DNA of 64,000 nucleotides from positions 46,876 through 110,875 of the forward strand of contig CANJZE010000013.1 in the NCBI GenBank assembly GCA_947479455.1, written 5' to 3'. Within the stretch, counting starts at the first letter, position 1. Each line of letters opens with the position of its first letter. The position numbers were made by a program, and so were the translations under genes. The notes beneath the pieces were generated by a model. It was not told the DNA's origin. It made no database searches and saw nothing but the letters and a program-made list of their open reading frames with translations. Source of the DNA: Bacteroidota bacterium (GTDB taxonomy: Bacteria; Bacteroidota; Bacteroidia; Chitinophagales; LD1). Below are positions 53,789 to 62,677 of the stretch, piece after piece.

Positions 53789-54376
53789 ATGAAGGCAGAT
53801 AACGTTCCGAGCATTATTCACCTGCAGGCACAAAATGTAAATGGTCTGGCACATTTGTATTGGGAAAGTTTGCAGAATGTTTCGGGTGTTACCGGTTACA
53901 ATGTGTTACGCAGAAATAAAGGAGTTGGTGATTTTGTAAAGCTGAATGCGTATACCATTTCTGCATCACATAATTTCTTCACCGATTCCACTGTAAAAAT
54001 GGGAAACGTGTACGAATACAAAGTGAACACCGAAGTAATTTCAGGAAAAACAACTTCGCCTTCGGCACCTGTGGAGTTTGATTTGTCTTATCCAGCACCA
54101 TTAGCACCATCTGCTTTTTCTTTAGCAAAAACAGAAACGGGAGTGGAACTAAGTTGGGATCTTACACACGCTGAAATTTTGAAAGAGGTAAATATTTATC
54201 GGGTAGAGCGCGGAGCAAAATCGGCCACTAAATTGGGTGCTGTAAAACCAGATGCAAATACGTACACAGATTTAACTACCGAAATGGGCAAATCATATTT
54301 CTACTATCTAACGTCCATGGGAAATGATGGAAAGGAAAGTGAGCAGAGTAGTGCGAAATTTATAACGATAGAATAA
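53789..54376 (+). CDS. fibronectin type III repeat protein, probably 5'-truncated
   Basis: 195 residues from ATG 53789 (a GTG at 53696 would run antisense through the neighbouring fragment). It starts directly inside a domain, has no signal peptide, and holds two FN3 domains: IHLQAQNVNGLAHLYWESLQNVSGVTGYNVLRR and APSAFSLAKTETGVELSWD...VNIYRVERG. The frame reads on upstream through YFKSD but no usable start appears. Related proteins in Bacteroidota are usually much longer. It is followed 38 bases later by the outer-membrane barrel gene. I treat it as a remnant of a longer secreted protein. Confidence 0.6.
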   Translation: MKADNVPSIIHLQAQNVNGLAHLYWESLQNVSGVTGYNVLRRNKGVGDFVKLNAYTISASHNFFTDSTVKMGNVYEYKVNTEVISGKTTSPSAPVEFDLSYPAPLAPSAFSLAKTETGVELSWDLTHAEILKEVNIYRVERGAKSATKLGAVKPDANTYTDLTTEMGKSYFYYLTSMGNDGKESEQSSAKFITIE

Positions 54377-54383
54377 AAAACAC

Positions 54384-54418
54384 TAGATATTAGATGTTAG
54401 GCATTAGACAACAGATGC
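54384..54418. repeat. 7-bp-period array, five units
   Basis: TAGATAT, TAGATGT, TAGGCAT, TAGACAA, CAGATGC: five consecutive heptads. The two possible ATG starts of the next gene (54394, 54415) lie inside it. Confidence 0.65.
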
Positions 54419-56169
54419 TTAGTCGAAAGCTTTTAGCCTTTTCCGTAAAGGCTGGTTTTTTGTTATTTGTCTTACTACTTACCACGCACTACTCACTACT
54501 CACTGCTCAGGATTTAGGCAATATCAAAAACGAAAAGCCTTTTGCTATTTCAGGAACGGCTAGTACAAGCGTTGGATATTATCAGTCAAGTTCGTTCAAT
54601 GGCACACGCAAACCTTATTCGTATTCAATTATGCTCGCCCCAACTATTTCAGTTTACGGGGTGCAAATTCCTTTCAACTTTACTTTTACCGAGGGATCAA
54701 AAAGTGCGAGCAATCCGTTTGCGCAGTTTGGTGTTAACCCCTATTACAAATGGGCAAAGGGTTATTTCGGTTGGACGAACATGAGTTGGAGCCCTACAAC
54801 GTTAAACGGAAAAACATTTTTGGGTGCGGGAATTGAAATCAATCCATCCTTGTTTCGCTTCGGGGCATTTTATGGAAGAATGAATCCTGCAGTGAAAGAA
54901 AATTTGTTTGGTCCAAACGCGCAGCAACCCATTTACAAGCGCTTAGGTTGGGGTTTAAAAATTGGTGTAGGAAACGAAAACAACTACTTCGATTTTATTT
55001 GGCTGCATGCAAAAGATGTGGTGGGTTCTATTCCTAAACCAAGCGACACGTTGAATCAACTCGGTTATACTCCCGCAGAAAATGCTGTGTTCGGTATCAA
55101 GAGCCATCAGGCATTTGGCAAAAAGAAAAATGTAGTGTGGGATTTAGATGGTGCTGCGAGTGCTTACACCCGCGATTTGAATTCGCAGTTAATAGATATT
55201 GGAACTGGTATTGGAACTAAGTTTTTGAAAATTGCTATCCCGCCACATTTATCTACCAGCTATGCCTGGACAGTGCATAGCAGTATTTCTTACAAAGCCG
55301 AAACGTATAACCTCGGTTTCGATTACAACCGCATTCAACCCGAATATCAAAGCATGGGAGTTGATTATATCATGAACGACCAGGAGAAAGTAAATCTCAC
55401 ACAAGGTTGTGTGGCGGCAAAAAAGAAAATCAATCTCTCGTTCAGTGAATTTTATCAGCGCGATAATTTGAATAAACGAAAATCTGTTATGACTAACCGC
55501 ACCGGTTTAACAGGGACGTTGGCTTTAAATCTTAACCAAAATTTTGGTTTTGCTTTTTCTTATAACAACTACATTACTTTTCAAACGGCCGGTTTAAAAG
55601 CATTGAACGACACCACCAAACTTTTGCAAATTCAACAAACGCTTGTTTTTTCACCTCACTATACTTTCGTAGGAAAGAAAATGGTGAACAACATCTTTCT
55701 GACTACCTCTTATTCGCGATTAGACGACCTCAACCAATACACTTCTAAATATTTGAAAAACTCTAAGGTTAATATTAATCTGGGTCAGTCACTTTCGGTT
55801 ACTGCAATTGCTTTTGGTTTTTCTCCATCCATCAATTTTCTCTATTCGATAACTCCGGTGGTGAAAATTTTTACCGTAGGTCCTACAGTAGCATTCAGTA
55901 AAAGTTTCTTGAAGAACAAAATTTCGACCAGCACTTCTATCACCTTTGTGGCTACCATGCTTAATTCAATCTGGTCATCAAAAACAATTACTAACAACAT
56001 TGGCTTCAGTTACCGCGTTACAAAAAATCACGCACTTAAACTCGGCAACTCTATTATGTATTCAATGAATATTGCAAACAACACCAGCGAGTACAAAGGC
56101 AGTATCACCTACACCTACACTTTCGACTACTCGGTTGACAAAGACCGTAAGCAGAGTAAGTCGTTTTGA
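54415..56169 (+). CDS. outer-membrane beta-barrel protein of unknown function
   Basis: 584 residues from ATG 54415; 54394 adds seven residues from the heptad array. Signal peptide (KAGFLLFVLLLTTHYSLLTAQ) ends in a translated second heptad array. The rest is a repeating amphipathic beta pattern with aromatic girdles (YKWAKGYFGWTNMSWSP, SFLKNKISTSTSITFVATML, GSITYTYTFDYSV). This is an outer-membrane barrel of 18-plus strands, but I do not recognise a family. It follows the FN3 gene closely, so the two may form one system. Confidence 0.75.
   Translation: MLSRKLLAFSVKAGFLLFVLLLTTHYSLLTAQDLGNIKNEKPFAISGTASTSVGYYQSSSFNGTRKPYSYSIMLAPTISVYGVQIPFNFTFTEGSKSASNPFAQFGVNPYYKWAKGYFGWTNMSWSPTTLNGKTFLGAGIEINPSLFRFGAFYGRMNPAVKENLFGPNAQQPIYKRLGWGLKIGVGNENNYFDFIWLHAKDVVGSIPKPSDTLNQLGYTPAENAVFGIKSHQAFGKKKNVVWDLDGAASAYTRDLNSQLIDIGTGIGTKFLKIAIPPHLSTSYAWTVHSSISYKAETYNLGFDYNRIQPEYQSMGVDYIMNDQEKVNLTQGCVAAKKKINLSFSEFYQRDNLNKRKSVMTNRTGLTGTLALNLNQNFGFAFSYNNYITFQTAGLKALNDTTKLLQIQQTLVFSPHYTFVGKKMVNNIFLTTSYSRLDDLNQYTSKYLKNSKVNINLGQSLSVTAIAFGFSPSINFLYSITPVVKIFTVGPTVAFSKSFLKNKISTSTSITFVATMLNSIWSSKTITNNIGFSYRVTKNHALKLGNSIMYSMNIANNTSEYKGSITYTYTFDYSVDKDRKQSKSF
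54474..54508. repeat. 7-bp-period array inside signal-peptide codons, five units
   Basis: ACTACTT, ACCACGC, ACTACTC, ACTACTC, ACTGCTC: five heptads, 35 bp, encoding the TTHYSLLT end of the signal peptide of the barrel gene. Confidence 0.7.
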
Positions 56170-56222
56170 TTTTGTTGATTCTGCAATAAATCTCATCTTG
56201 CGTTTAAACAAAAAATTTCGTT

Positions 56223-56900
56223 ATGTCAATAAAAGTAATTGGGGCGGGACTCGGGAGAACAGGAACCCTCTCACTCAAAACTGCACTGCAACAACTCGGC
56301 TTCGACAAATGTTATCACATGCAGGATTTAATGGCTAATCCATCGCAACTTAAATATTGGGAGCAATTAGAAAACGGAGAAGAACCCGACTGGGATGATT
56401 TGTTTAAGGGCTATCAGGCGGCTGTCGATTTTCCGCCATGTGCTTATTACAAGCAGATGATGAAAAAATATCCCGATGCAAAAGTGATTCTTACAGTACG
56501 CGATGCCGACAAATGGTATGTAAGCGCCTACAACACTATTTATCAGCATCCCGAAGGGTTCGGAAAATATTTTTTGAAATTTGTTGGATTGTTTGTTCCT
56601 CAGGTACGCGGCTTTCAAAACATTATTTCGTGGGCGGCAGGAACCATCTGGCAAAAAATGTTCAATGGAAAATTTGAAGATCGCGAATACGCAAAATCTG
56701 TTTTCAATAAATGGAACGAAGAAGTAATACGCATCGTACCAAAAGACAAACTGTTGGTGTTTGAATCGAAAGACGGATGGGAACCGCTTTGTAAATTTCT
56801 GGGAGTTCCTGTTCCCGCAGAACCATACCCGCGTGTAAACGATACTAGCGAATTCAACAACCGCAGAAAATTAATTATGAAACCAAGGTTGATTGAATAG
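56223..56900 (+). CDS. sulfotransferase-family protein (Sulfotransfer_4-like)
   Basis: 225 residues. The PAPS-binding loop GLGRTGTLSLKTALQQLGF is at the start (about 9-27) and the 3'-phosphate region DAKVILTVRDADKWYVSAYNTIYQH at about 88-112. A Trp/Phe-rich lid is at 140-160, and LLVFESKDGWEPLCKFLGVP-P is the closing family block. It moves sulfate from PAPS to a hydroxyl acceptor, unknown here. No PAPS synthesis genes are in the window. The DHFR gene begins 9 bases after its stop. Confidence 0.85.
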   Translation: MSIKVIGAGLGRTGTLSLKTALQQLGFDKCYHMQDLMANPSQLKYWEQLENGEEPDWDDLFKGYQAAVDFPPCAYYKQMMKKYPDAKVILTVRDADKWYVSAYNTIYQHPEGFGKYFLKFVGLFVPQVRGFQNIISWAAGTIWQKMFNGKFEDREYAKSVFNKWNEEVIRIVPKDKLLVFESKDGWEPLCKFLGVPVPAEPYPRVNDTSEFNNRRKLIMKPRLIE

Positions 56901-56909
56901 TTTGTAACC

Positions 56910-57413
56910 ATGAAAATCTCCATCGTAGTTGCTGTTTCTGAAAACAATGCCATTGGTAAAAGTGGCGATTTGCTTTGGCGCTTACCTGCCGATATGAAAC
57001 ACTTCAAAGAAATTACTTACGGTCATCATGTACTCATGGGTAGAAAAACTTTCGAAAGCATTCCTCCCAAATTTCGTCCGCTTAATGGCAGAGTAAATAT
57101 TGTAGTAACACGACAAAATGATTTCGTAGCTGAAGGGTGCAAAGTAGTTTCGAGTGTAGAAGAAGGCATTCAATTTTCAAAAGACAATGGCGAAACAGAA
57201 CTGATGATTATAGGCGGTGGCGAAATTTACAGCCACAGTTTTCAGCAAACCGATAAAATATATCTCACCAAAGTGCATCACACCTTTCCTGATGCCGATG
57301 CTTTTTTCCCTGCAATAAACAGCATTGATTGGGAAGCACTCAACACAGAGAAACACTCAGCAGATGAAAAGCACGCCTACGCTTTTGATTTTATCGAGTT
57401 AGAAAGAAAGTAA
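56910..57413 (+). CDS. folA: dihydrofolate reductase
   Basis: 167 residues, full length. Family opening ISIVVAVSENNAIGKSGDLLWRLPADMKHFKE, then MGRKTFESIPPKFRPLNGR, NIVVTRQ, and the NADPH-site GGGEIY near 111. The catalytic Asp (in LPADMKHF) is present. It reduces dihydrofolate. Thymidylate synthase, often next to it, is absent. May share a transcript with the sulfotransferase just upstream. Confidence 0.95.
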   Translation: MKISIVVAVSENNAIGKSGDLLWRLPADMKHFKEITYGHHVLMGRKTFESIPPKFRPLNGRVNIVVTRQNDFVAEGCKVVSSVEEGIQFSKDNGETELMIIGGGEIYSHSFQQTDKIYLTKVHHTFPDADAFFPAINSIDWEALNTEKHSADEKHAYAFDFIELERK

Positions 57414-57844
57414 TGCTTCCGTTGCTGTATTGCGTGAGATCTTGTGAATTTTGGCGTTAAAAAAACTGTTCAGGTTGCCGTTAAAAACTGCACACTGTTT
57501 GAGCACCAACCAAAACTATCTGTTTATTGCAAAGTTTGATGTGCGAGTTTGGGCAGTTTAGGCAAGCAGAACAGGTTTTAGCCAAATGCCTCAAGCATTC
57601 ATGAGTTCGATTGAAAATCTATTAGAGCCACGAATAAAAGTCACACAGTCTTGAACTTTTGGTTCTTTTGGTTCAAGCCAAAAGAACTTAATGAAAGAAT
57701 AATGACTGTTTGTGATTGAGTCAACACGCTTCAATTGCAGCCAAAATAATCCAACACAACTCCCCCTGTGTTTAATTCCTTTATCACAACCTTCCTTCTT
57801 AGAACTCACTTCGCTTTCTTGCGTATAAATTCTCTGAACGAATC
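57414..57844. other. 431-base intergenic region with one hairpin
   Basis: No convincing gene on either strand. It holds a perfect 10-bp hairpin GTTCTTTTGG-TTCAAG-CCAAAAGAAC (57662-57687) and a weak duplication around 57455-57495 (CGTTAAAAA-AACTG-like phrases). The hairpin type is common in Bacteroidota intergenic DNA. I see no tRNA or riboswitch; promoter elements for the gene at 57845 are not clear. Confidence 0.5.
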
Positions 57845-60154
57845 ATGATGAAGAAAATTCTCCTTCTCCAATTTATACTCATTGCTATACTGCAAAGCTT
57901 TTCGCAAAGCAATTATTCTAATTGGGAAAAAGTTTATACCGATGAAACAGTATCTGTGGAAGTTGCTTTTCAAATGTCTTTCAACTCTTGTACAGGTGCG
58001 AAAAATAAATTCGCTTACCGCATCAGCGGTTCGCTTTCCACTTCGCCTAAGTATGTAAACTGGAAAATGATTTATCGCGATTGTAATAACCACACGGTTT
58101 ATTTGCTGAACTCGGTAAGCGTTGGACCCGATGGTGAATTGAATAAAACAATCGAGTCTCCCGAATATTCTTTCAGCGGCACATGGCTGGCCGATAAATT
58201 CAAAATCTTCAAACCTTCAGTTGCAGCATATCCTTTCGTGAACTCAACTCCGCAACCTTTGCCGCTCGATTGGGGAGTTGGAATCGTGAGTGCAGTCATT
58301 ACCGGCCGTCAAAAAGTTTGCAGTGGTGAAAGCGTTTACCTGCTTTCGAAAGTGGTGGCTACTTCCACCGCGCTCTATCAATGGCAAACTAGTAGTGATG
58401 GAAAAACATGGCACAACCTCGCAGGCAAAACAAGTTCCGATTGCAGAACAGACGCTATCAATACAACGACTTACTTCCGATGTATTTGCAAAGATGAAGC
58501 TACGGGCATTGAGCAAACCACCAACGAATTAATGATTTCGGTTGTTGCACCTGTGGTTACCCTCAGCGGAAATTCATCGGTATGCAATGGAGGAATGGCA
58601 ACGGTTACTGCTTCATCAACCGATGGTGTTACAGGAGCAACTTATCACTGGCAAATAAGTAATGACGGTAAAGAATGGAAAGAAGCCGATGCAAATACTT
58701 CAGCAAGTTTTAAAACACCGCCATTGCAAACCGAAACTTTTCTGCGTTGCATTTACAAACCCGGTTCGGGCTTTTGTAAGGAAACTACTTCCGATATTTT
58801 TTCGGTGTCGGTTGGGCAGGGTTCAAGCGTAACCGCTGTCGGTAATACGACTATTTGTTCAGGAGGAATTACTGAACTCACCAGTTCAGTGGCAGAAAAA
58901 AATGCAGCAGGAACTTACCAATGGCAATCATCAGCCGATAATCAAACATGGGCAAACGTTGCTTCCGGTGTTTCGCAGAATCATACGACCGAGCCGTTGT
59001 TTTCAACTACACATTTCCGTGTTTTATTTTCACCTCAGGTGGCGGGTTGCGCGGCCTTTCCGTCAAACGATGTGCTCGTGAAAGTTATTGAAGTGCCGCA
59101 GGTTACTGCAAAAGGCGATGCTACTATTCACACAGAAAAAACAGTTCCGCTTAAAGCAAAAGGAGTTTGGAGCGCGGGCGATGCCGCTTATCAATGGCAG
59201 GAGAGCAACAATCAAAAAACATGGAAAGATATTGCAGGTGCTATTGCATCGAGCATAAAATCTCCGCGTATTACTTCGACTACTTATTACCGTTGCATTT
59301 ATAAATCGCCCATCAGTGGTTGCGAAGGCGTTTCGAATATCGTCACTATCGCCATGCCTGAGAAACAGGAGAAGGTGATTTACTCCGATGAAAAAATATG
59401 GGTATCGCGTTTGCACAACCCTAAAAAGTTATTGCACGTAGGTATTGATGCCGGACTTGGTTTTCACTTTCAGCCGCTGAACGTAGCGTATCAGCAGTTT
59501 CCTGATTCTGCGGTTTCGCTTTCTGCAAAAGCATTGGGCATTCATGCGGGTTTTATTTTTCATCCGGTGATGAAAGATTTTGCAAGCCTTGGTTTTAGTT
59601 TGAGTGGCGATGTGGGCACTACACCGCTTTTGTTCACGGGCTTTAAAACCAACAAAAGCGCCAATGCCATTACTGAAAAATACCTCGCTTCAAAATTCAA
59701 TTTCGGAACCGAAGCCGCTTTCGGTTATTGGGCGCTTAAAGTTTTATTGAAGTATAACATCAGTATGCAGTCGCATAAATTTACGCGCACCGAAGATGAT
59801 GCCGTAGTGCAAAAGAATTTTACCGCCAGCGATAATTTTAGAAAAGAAATTATCGGAGTTGGTTTCCGCGTGGGTCCTTACAGCGCGCGCAAACGCGCAG
59901 GCATCCCTTACAACGTTGATTTTTTAGTAACCGTAGCCAACGATTACAAATTCAATTGGGCGGCTCAGTGGACTTACCAGAGTATTTCGGGATGGCAGGT
60001 AGGCATTGAAGCGGGTGTGTGGTTGCAGAGTTATTTTAAACTCGGCTTTGGTGTAAACTTTTACGATGGTGGCAAGACTTACCTTTTCCCCGATACAAAA
60101 AATCATACTACTGCATTTCTCACGCTTACTTATGCGAGAGATTGGTTTAAATAA
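57845..60154 (+). CDS. exported Ig-like repeat protein with C-terminal barrel
   Basis: 769 residues; ATG 57848 is an alternative. Signal peptide LLLQFILIAILQSFSQ. About 25-150 is a beta domain of no known family. From 160 to 520, four Ig-like repeats of about 85-95 residues follow, each with YQWQ/YHWQ, a G-K-x-W middle and C-x-C-type ends (YQWQTSSDGKTWHNL; YHWQISNDGKEWKE). The last 230 residues (HVGIDAGLGFHFQPLNV ... TTAFLTLTYARDWF) look like an outer-membrane barrel. A fusion of external Ig repeats to an anchored barrel is unusual. No T9SS tail. Function unknown. Confidence 0.72.
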   Translation: MMKKILLLQFILIAILQSFSQSNYSNWEKVYTDETVSVEVAFQMSFNSCTGAKNKFAYRISGSLSTSPKYVNWKMIYRDCNNHTVYLLNSVSVGPDGELNKTIESPEYSFSGTWLADKFKIFKPSVAAYPFVNSTPQPLPLDWGVGIVSAVITGRQKVCSGESVYLLSKVVATSTALYQWQTSSDGKTWHNLAGKTSSDCRTDAINTTTYFRCICKDEATGIEQTTNELMISVVAPVVTLSGNSSVCNGGMATVTASSTDGVTGATYHWQISNDGKEWKEADANTSASFKTPPLQTETFLRCIYKPGSGFCKETTSDIFSVSVGQGSSVTAVGNTTICSGGITELTSSVAEKNAAGTYQWQSSADNQTWANVASGVSQNHTTEPLFSTTHFRVLFSPQVAGCAAFPSNDVLVKVIEVPQVTAKGDATIHTEKTVPLKAKGVWSAGDAAYQWQESNNQKTWKDIAGAIASSIKSPRITSTTYYRCIYKSPISGCEGVSNIVTIAMPEKQEKVIYSDEKIWVSRLHNPKKLLHVGIDAGLGFHFQPLNVAYQQFPDSAVSLSAKALGIHAGFIFHPVMKDFASLGFSLSGDVGTTPLLFTGFKTNKSANAITEKYLASKFNFGTEAAFGYWALKVLLKYNISMQSHKFTRTEDDAVVQKNFTASDNFRKEIIGVGFRVGPYSARKRAGIPYNVDFLVTVANDYKFNWAAQWTYQSISGWQVGIEAGVWLQSYFKLGFGVNFYDGGKTYLFPDTKNHTTAFLTLTYARDWFK

Positions 60155-60570
60155 TTTGTAATTGAAAAGATACTGGGGCTAAAGCCCCGGCTGTTTTGCA
60201 TTGAGTAACCCCATGCTTAAGCATGGGGTTACGGAGAGAAACGAAAATTGGGCTTTAGCCCACGGTGAAAAAAATCACACTCCCCTATACTTCCTGTATT
60301 AGCTCCATAAGAGCGACTTATTGGTAGAAAAGCATCCACACGAACACAACCCCGTTAGGGATTCAATTTGATGTTAGCGGTGGTATTCTTTAGCAGCATT
60401 CGATGAAGGAGACTAAAGGGGGAACGCTATAAGGGTTAAACAGGTGCTAGTTTTAAAGTTTTAATTTGCGCAGGAACACGGACGTACTTCCTAATGGTAA
60501 AGTGCGGAATAATTTATTGAAGAGAAAGATTTTTTAGAACATTTCGAAGCATGTAGCGCACAATAAAGCC
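60155..60570. other. 416-base intergenic region, repeat-filled
   Basis: No gene seen. Besides the palindromes, 60303-60370 contains phrases (GACTTATTGGTAGAAAA ... ACAACCCCGTTAGGGATT) that I associate with an interspersed Bacteroidota repeat. From 60371 to 60570 I see nothing recognisable. The region marks the border between the core genes and the accessory-looking last 3.5 kb. Confidence 0.45.
60175..60261. repeat. cluster of three REP-like palindromes
   Basis: GGGGCT-AA-AGCCCC (60175-60188), the perfect 28-bp palindrome GTAACCCCATGCTT/AAGCATGGGGTTAC (60205-60232) and GGGCT-TT-AGCCC (60250-60261). The outer two have the same GGGCTAAAGCCC core in inverse orientation, so the set forms a composite symmetrical unit of about 90 bp. 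Confidence 0.82.
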
Positions 60571-61017
60571 ATGCAAAAAAAAATCTATCTGCTTACTAAG
60601 TATCTTGTAATTGCCTCGTTGCTTTTATCTGTCGTAAGTATTTACAGCACTAAAGCAGGTTGGGGAGAAATTTATCCTTTCTACTTTTGGAAACTCTATT
60701 CACAGCCTCTTGGAAATACAAAAGTTGTTTCCGAATACCGCATCTATGCCAAACAAAAATCTGATTCTGCTTTCTGTAGAATGGCTGTTAAAGACAACTA
60801 TACTTTTACTGTTGGCGAGTATGTCTATACTTTACATAGACTTGTTACTGATTATAGTAATACTCGAAGTGAAACAAACAAAAATCGCCTTTACGATTTT
60901 GTAAAACATGTGGAGCCAGAGTATGAGCAATACGAAATCATAAAGGAAACATATCGCCCACTGGAAATTTTCAAAAACGAAAATGTGTATGATACATCAG
61001 TTGAGATTATTTTTTAG
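60571..61017 (+). CDS. small single-span membrane protein, partner of the HTTM-like gene
   Basis: 148 residues with an N-terminal hydrophobic segment (YLVIASLLLSVVSIYS) and a soluble tail with aromatic clusters (GWGEIYPFYFWKLYSQPLG). I recognise no domain. It overlaps the next gene by 35 bases and would be translated with it; the pair looks like one functional unit. The charged C-terminus (YEIIKETYRPLEIFK) has no signature. Confidence 0.65.
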   Translation: MQKKIYLLTKYLVIASLLLSVVSIYSTKAGWGEIYPFYFWKLYSQPLGNTKVVSEYRIYAKQKSDSAFCRMAVKDNYTFTVGEYVYTLHRLVTDYSNTRSETNKNRLYDFVKHVEPEYEQYEIIKETYRPLEIFKNENVYDTSVEIIF

Positions 61018-61915
61018 CAGCGACAAAACCAAAGCGGCATTTGAAACTGATTCAGTATTTCGGAATCAGGTGAAGAACGTTTTACAAGACCATTTTATCG
61101 CACGGAAAGTATTAAATATACTGACAGGGTTTTGGTTGATGTGGATTTTAGAGGAATATCGGATAGTTATGTTGCGTCCCGCATCGATATATATTGCGGA
61201 TAATTATTTCGTTCGTTTGTTTATGCCAACCCTTCCATGTGCCTTACAGGTTTATTCTGTTATTGCAATAGGGTTCTGCACCGTTGCATATAATTTTTAT
61301 TTTTCACCACTACGAATTTCTAAAGTTATTCTTACAGCAACTGTTATGTGGCTAAACATACTACCGTGGGGATATGGTTTTTTTTCGCATGTGGGTCATG
61401 TATTTGTTTTATCCCATTTGCTTGGGATTTTCCTACCTGACGTAAATGTTTCTAAGGAAAATGCAGCACACAGCTACTTAAGTATGCAGTGGTATTATCT
61501 GGGAATAGTAGCTAACTATTCGATGTCGGGAATCTGGAAACTTGGGGGTCTTATTTATAAATTATTTGCAAATGACGGCACAATTCATTGGTTGCATCCG
61601 AAGGCGGCATTATATAACTCTATTGTAGGGTTTCATAAATATGATATTCCGCTCACTTCACAATTTGATATTTTCCATTTTTCATGGCCTTGGCAGGTAG
61701 GTTTTCTCATAATCCTTCTTCTTCAAACCTTTGCCGTATTTATAGTTCTCTTTCCAAAGAGGTACTTTTTATTTTGTATAGCAATAGTCACCATGCACTT
61801 CGTCAATATTACCGCCTTTGCCATTATGTTTATATGGCAGCCATTGGTGATTTTTATTTTGTTTTTCCCTTATCACAAAATTTTCAACCCTACGCTTTCG
61901 ATAGAAAACAAATAA
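60983..61915 (+). CDS. polytopic membrane protein, HTTM-like
   Basis: 310 residues; ATG 60989 is two codons later. It has about seven hydrophobic helices with internal aromatic/His positions (YFVRLFMPTLPCALQVYSVIAIG; WLNILPWGYGFFSHVGHVFVLSHLLGIF; NYSMSGIWKLGGLIYKLF). The organisation and the Trp-Lys loop after helix 5 recall HTTM (vitamin K-dependent carboxylase-like) membrane proteins; this is a tentative, fold-level suggestion. Start overlaps the upstream gene, so expression is coupled. It faces the SGNH gene tail-to-tail. Confidence 0.6.
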   Translation: MCMIHQLRLFFSSDKTKAAFETDSVFRNQVKNVLQDHFIARKVLNILTGFWLMWILEEYRIVMLRPASIYIADNYFVRLFMPTLPCALQVYSVIAIGFCTVAYNFYFSPLRISKVILTATVMWLNILPWGYGFFSHVGHVFVLSHLLGIFLPDVNVSKENAAHSYLSMQWYYLGIVANYSMSGIWKLGGLIYKLFANDGTIHWLHPKAALYNSIVGFHKYDIPLTSQFDIFHFSWPWQVGFLIILLLQTFAVFIVLFPKRYFLFCIAIVTMHFVNITAFAIMFIWQPLVIFILFFPYHKIFNPTLSIENK

Positions 61916-61942
61916 TTCAATTTGAAAACACACTTTATTCGA

Positions 61943-62677
61943 TCACTTTTTTAGGTCGCGATATATCAGTTCTCCAAGTTCCTTATGCCCTTGAACATTG
62001 AAATGAATTTTGTCGTTCTCAAAGTTTGAAAGTGAAAATGAATTAATATTTATGAAATCAATACTCTCTGACTTGCAATAGGTTTTTAAATGGTTTGCAG
62101 TCCATTCGCAAGTTAGATTTGCTAAGAAAGATTCAGGATTTTGTGGTGGAGAAATGATTTTGAGTTTAATGTTTGTCTCTGAGCAAAGTTGTTTTACTAA
62201 ATCCAATTGAAGCGTCAAATACTTTAGTGCCCATCTATGAAGTCCTAATAACACACCTACAAGCAGGTTGATGTCCCGCAGCCCGAAAATGCTTTTTCTA
62301 ACAAAACGAAAGTCGTTGGTGGATTGATACTTTGTAAACTTTATATCCCATCTCAATTGCTGGGTGAACAAGGCCGGGTGAAATGAATAGGCAACTTTCT
62401 TATTGGCTGTGTCATATTTCACGATTGGTTTCTGCATCGGCATTAGAGGAAACGGTCTGACGAAAAGATAAATCAAATTTGGCCGTTTCTTGTCAATGAT
62501 TTTTTTTGTTTGCTCAAATAATTGATCAAAAGAAAGATAACTGCCTAAAGATATTTGATGTTCCGTTTGTTTGTTTGATAAGAGTTTTGATGCAACGGAA
62601 TAATACAAGTCTTCTCTGCTAATTCCATTTTGATTGTTTATACAACCGCCAATAAAGCTGATATTGATTTTATCCAT
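61943..62677 (-). CDS. SGNH-like hydrolase with Cys at the nucleophile position
   Basis: 244 residues. Block I is FIGGCINNQNG, where the family normally has GDS; Cys12 replaces Ser. The late catalytic pair is clear: Asp222 and His225 in NDKIHFNVQGHKELGELIY. Middle sequence (PNLIYLFVRPFP, KLKIISPPQN) fits the beta-alpha pattern. No signal peptide. The start overlaps the end of the CitE-like gene by 8 bases, so the pair is translated together. SGNH enzymes are esterases or acyl-transfer enzymes; a Cys variant may act as a transferase. Acceptor unknown. Confidence 0.68.
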   Translation of the reverse strand: MDKINISFIGGCINNQNGISREDLYYSVASKLLSNKQTEHQISLGSYLSFDQLFEQTKKIIDKKRPNLIYLFVRPFPLMPMQKPIVKYDTANKKVAYSFHPALFTQQLRWDIKFTKYQSTNDFRFVRKSIFGLRDINLLVGVLLGLHRWALKYLTLQLDLVKQLCSETNIKLKIISPPQNPESFLANLTCEWTANHLKTYCKSESIDFININSFSLSNFENDKIHFNVQGHKELGELIYRDLKK

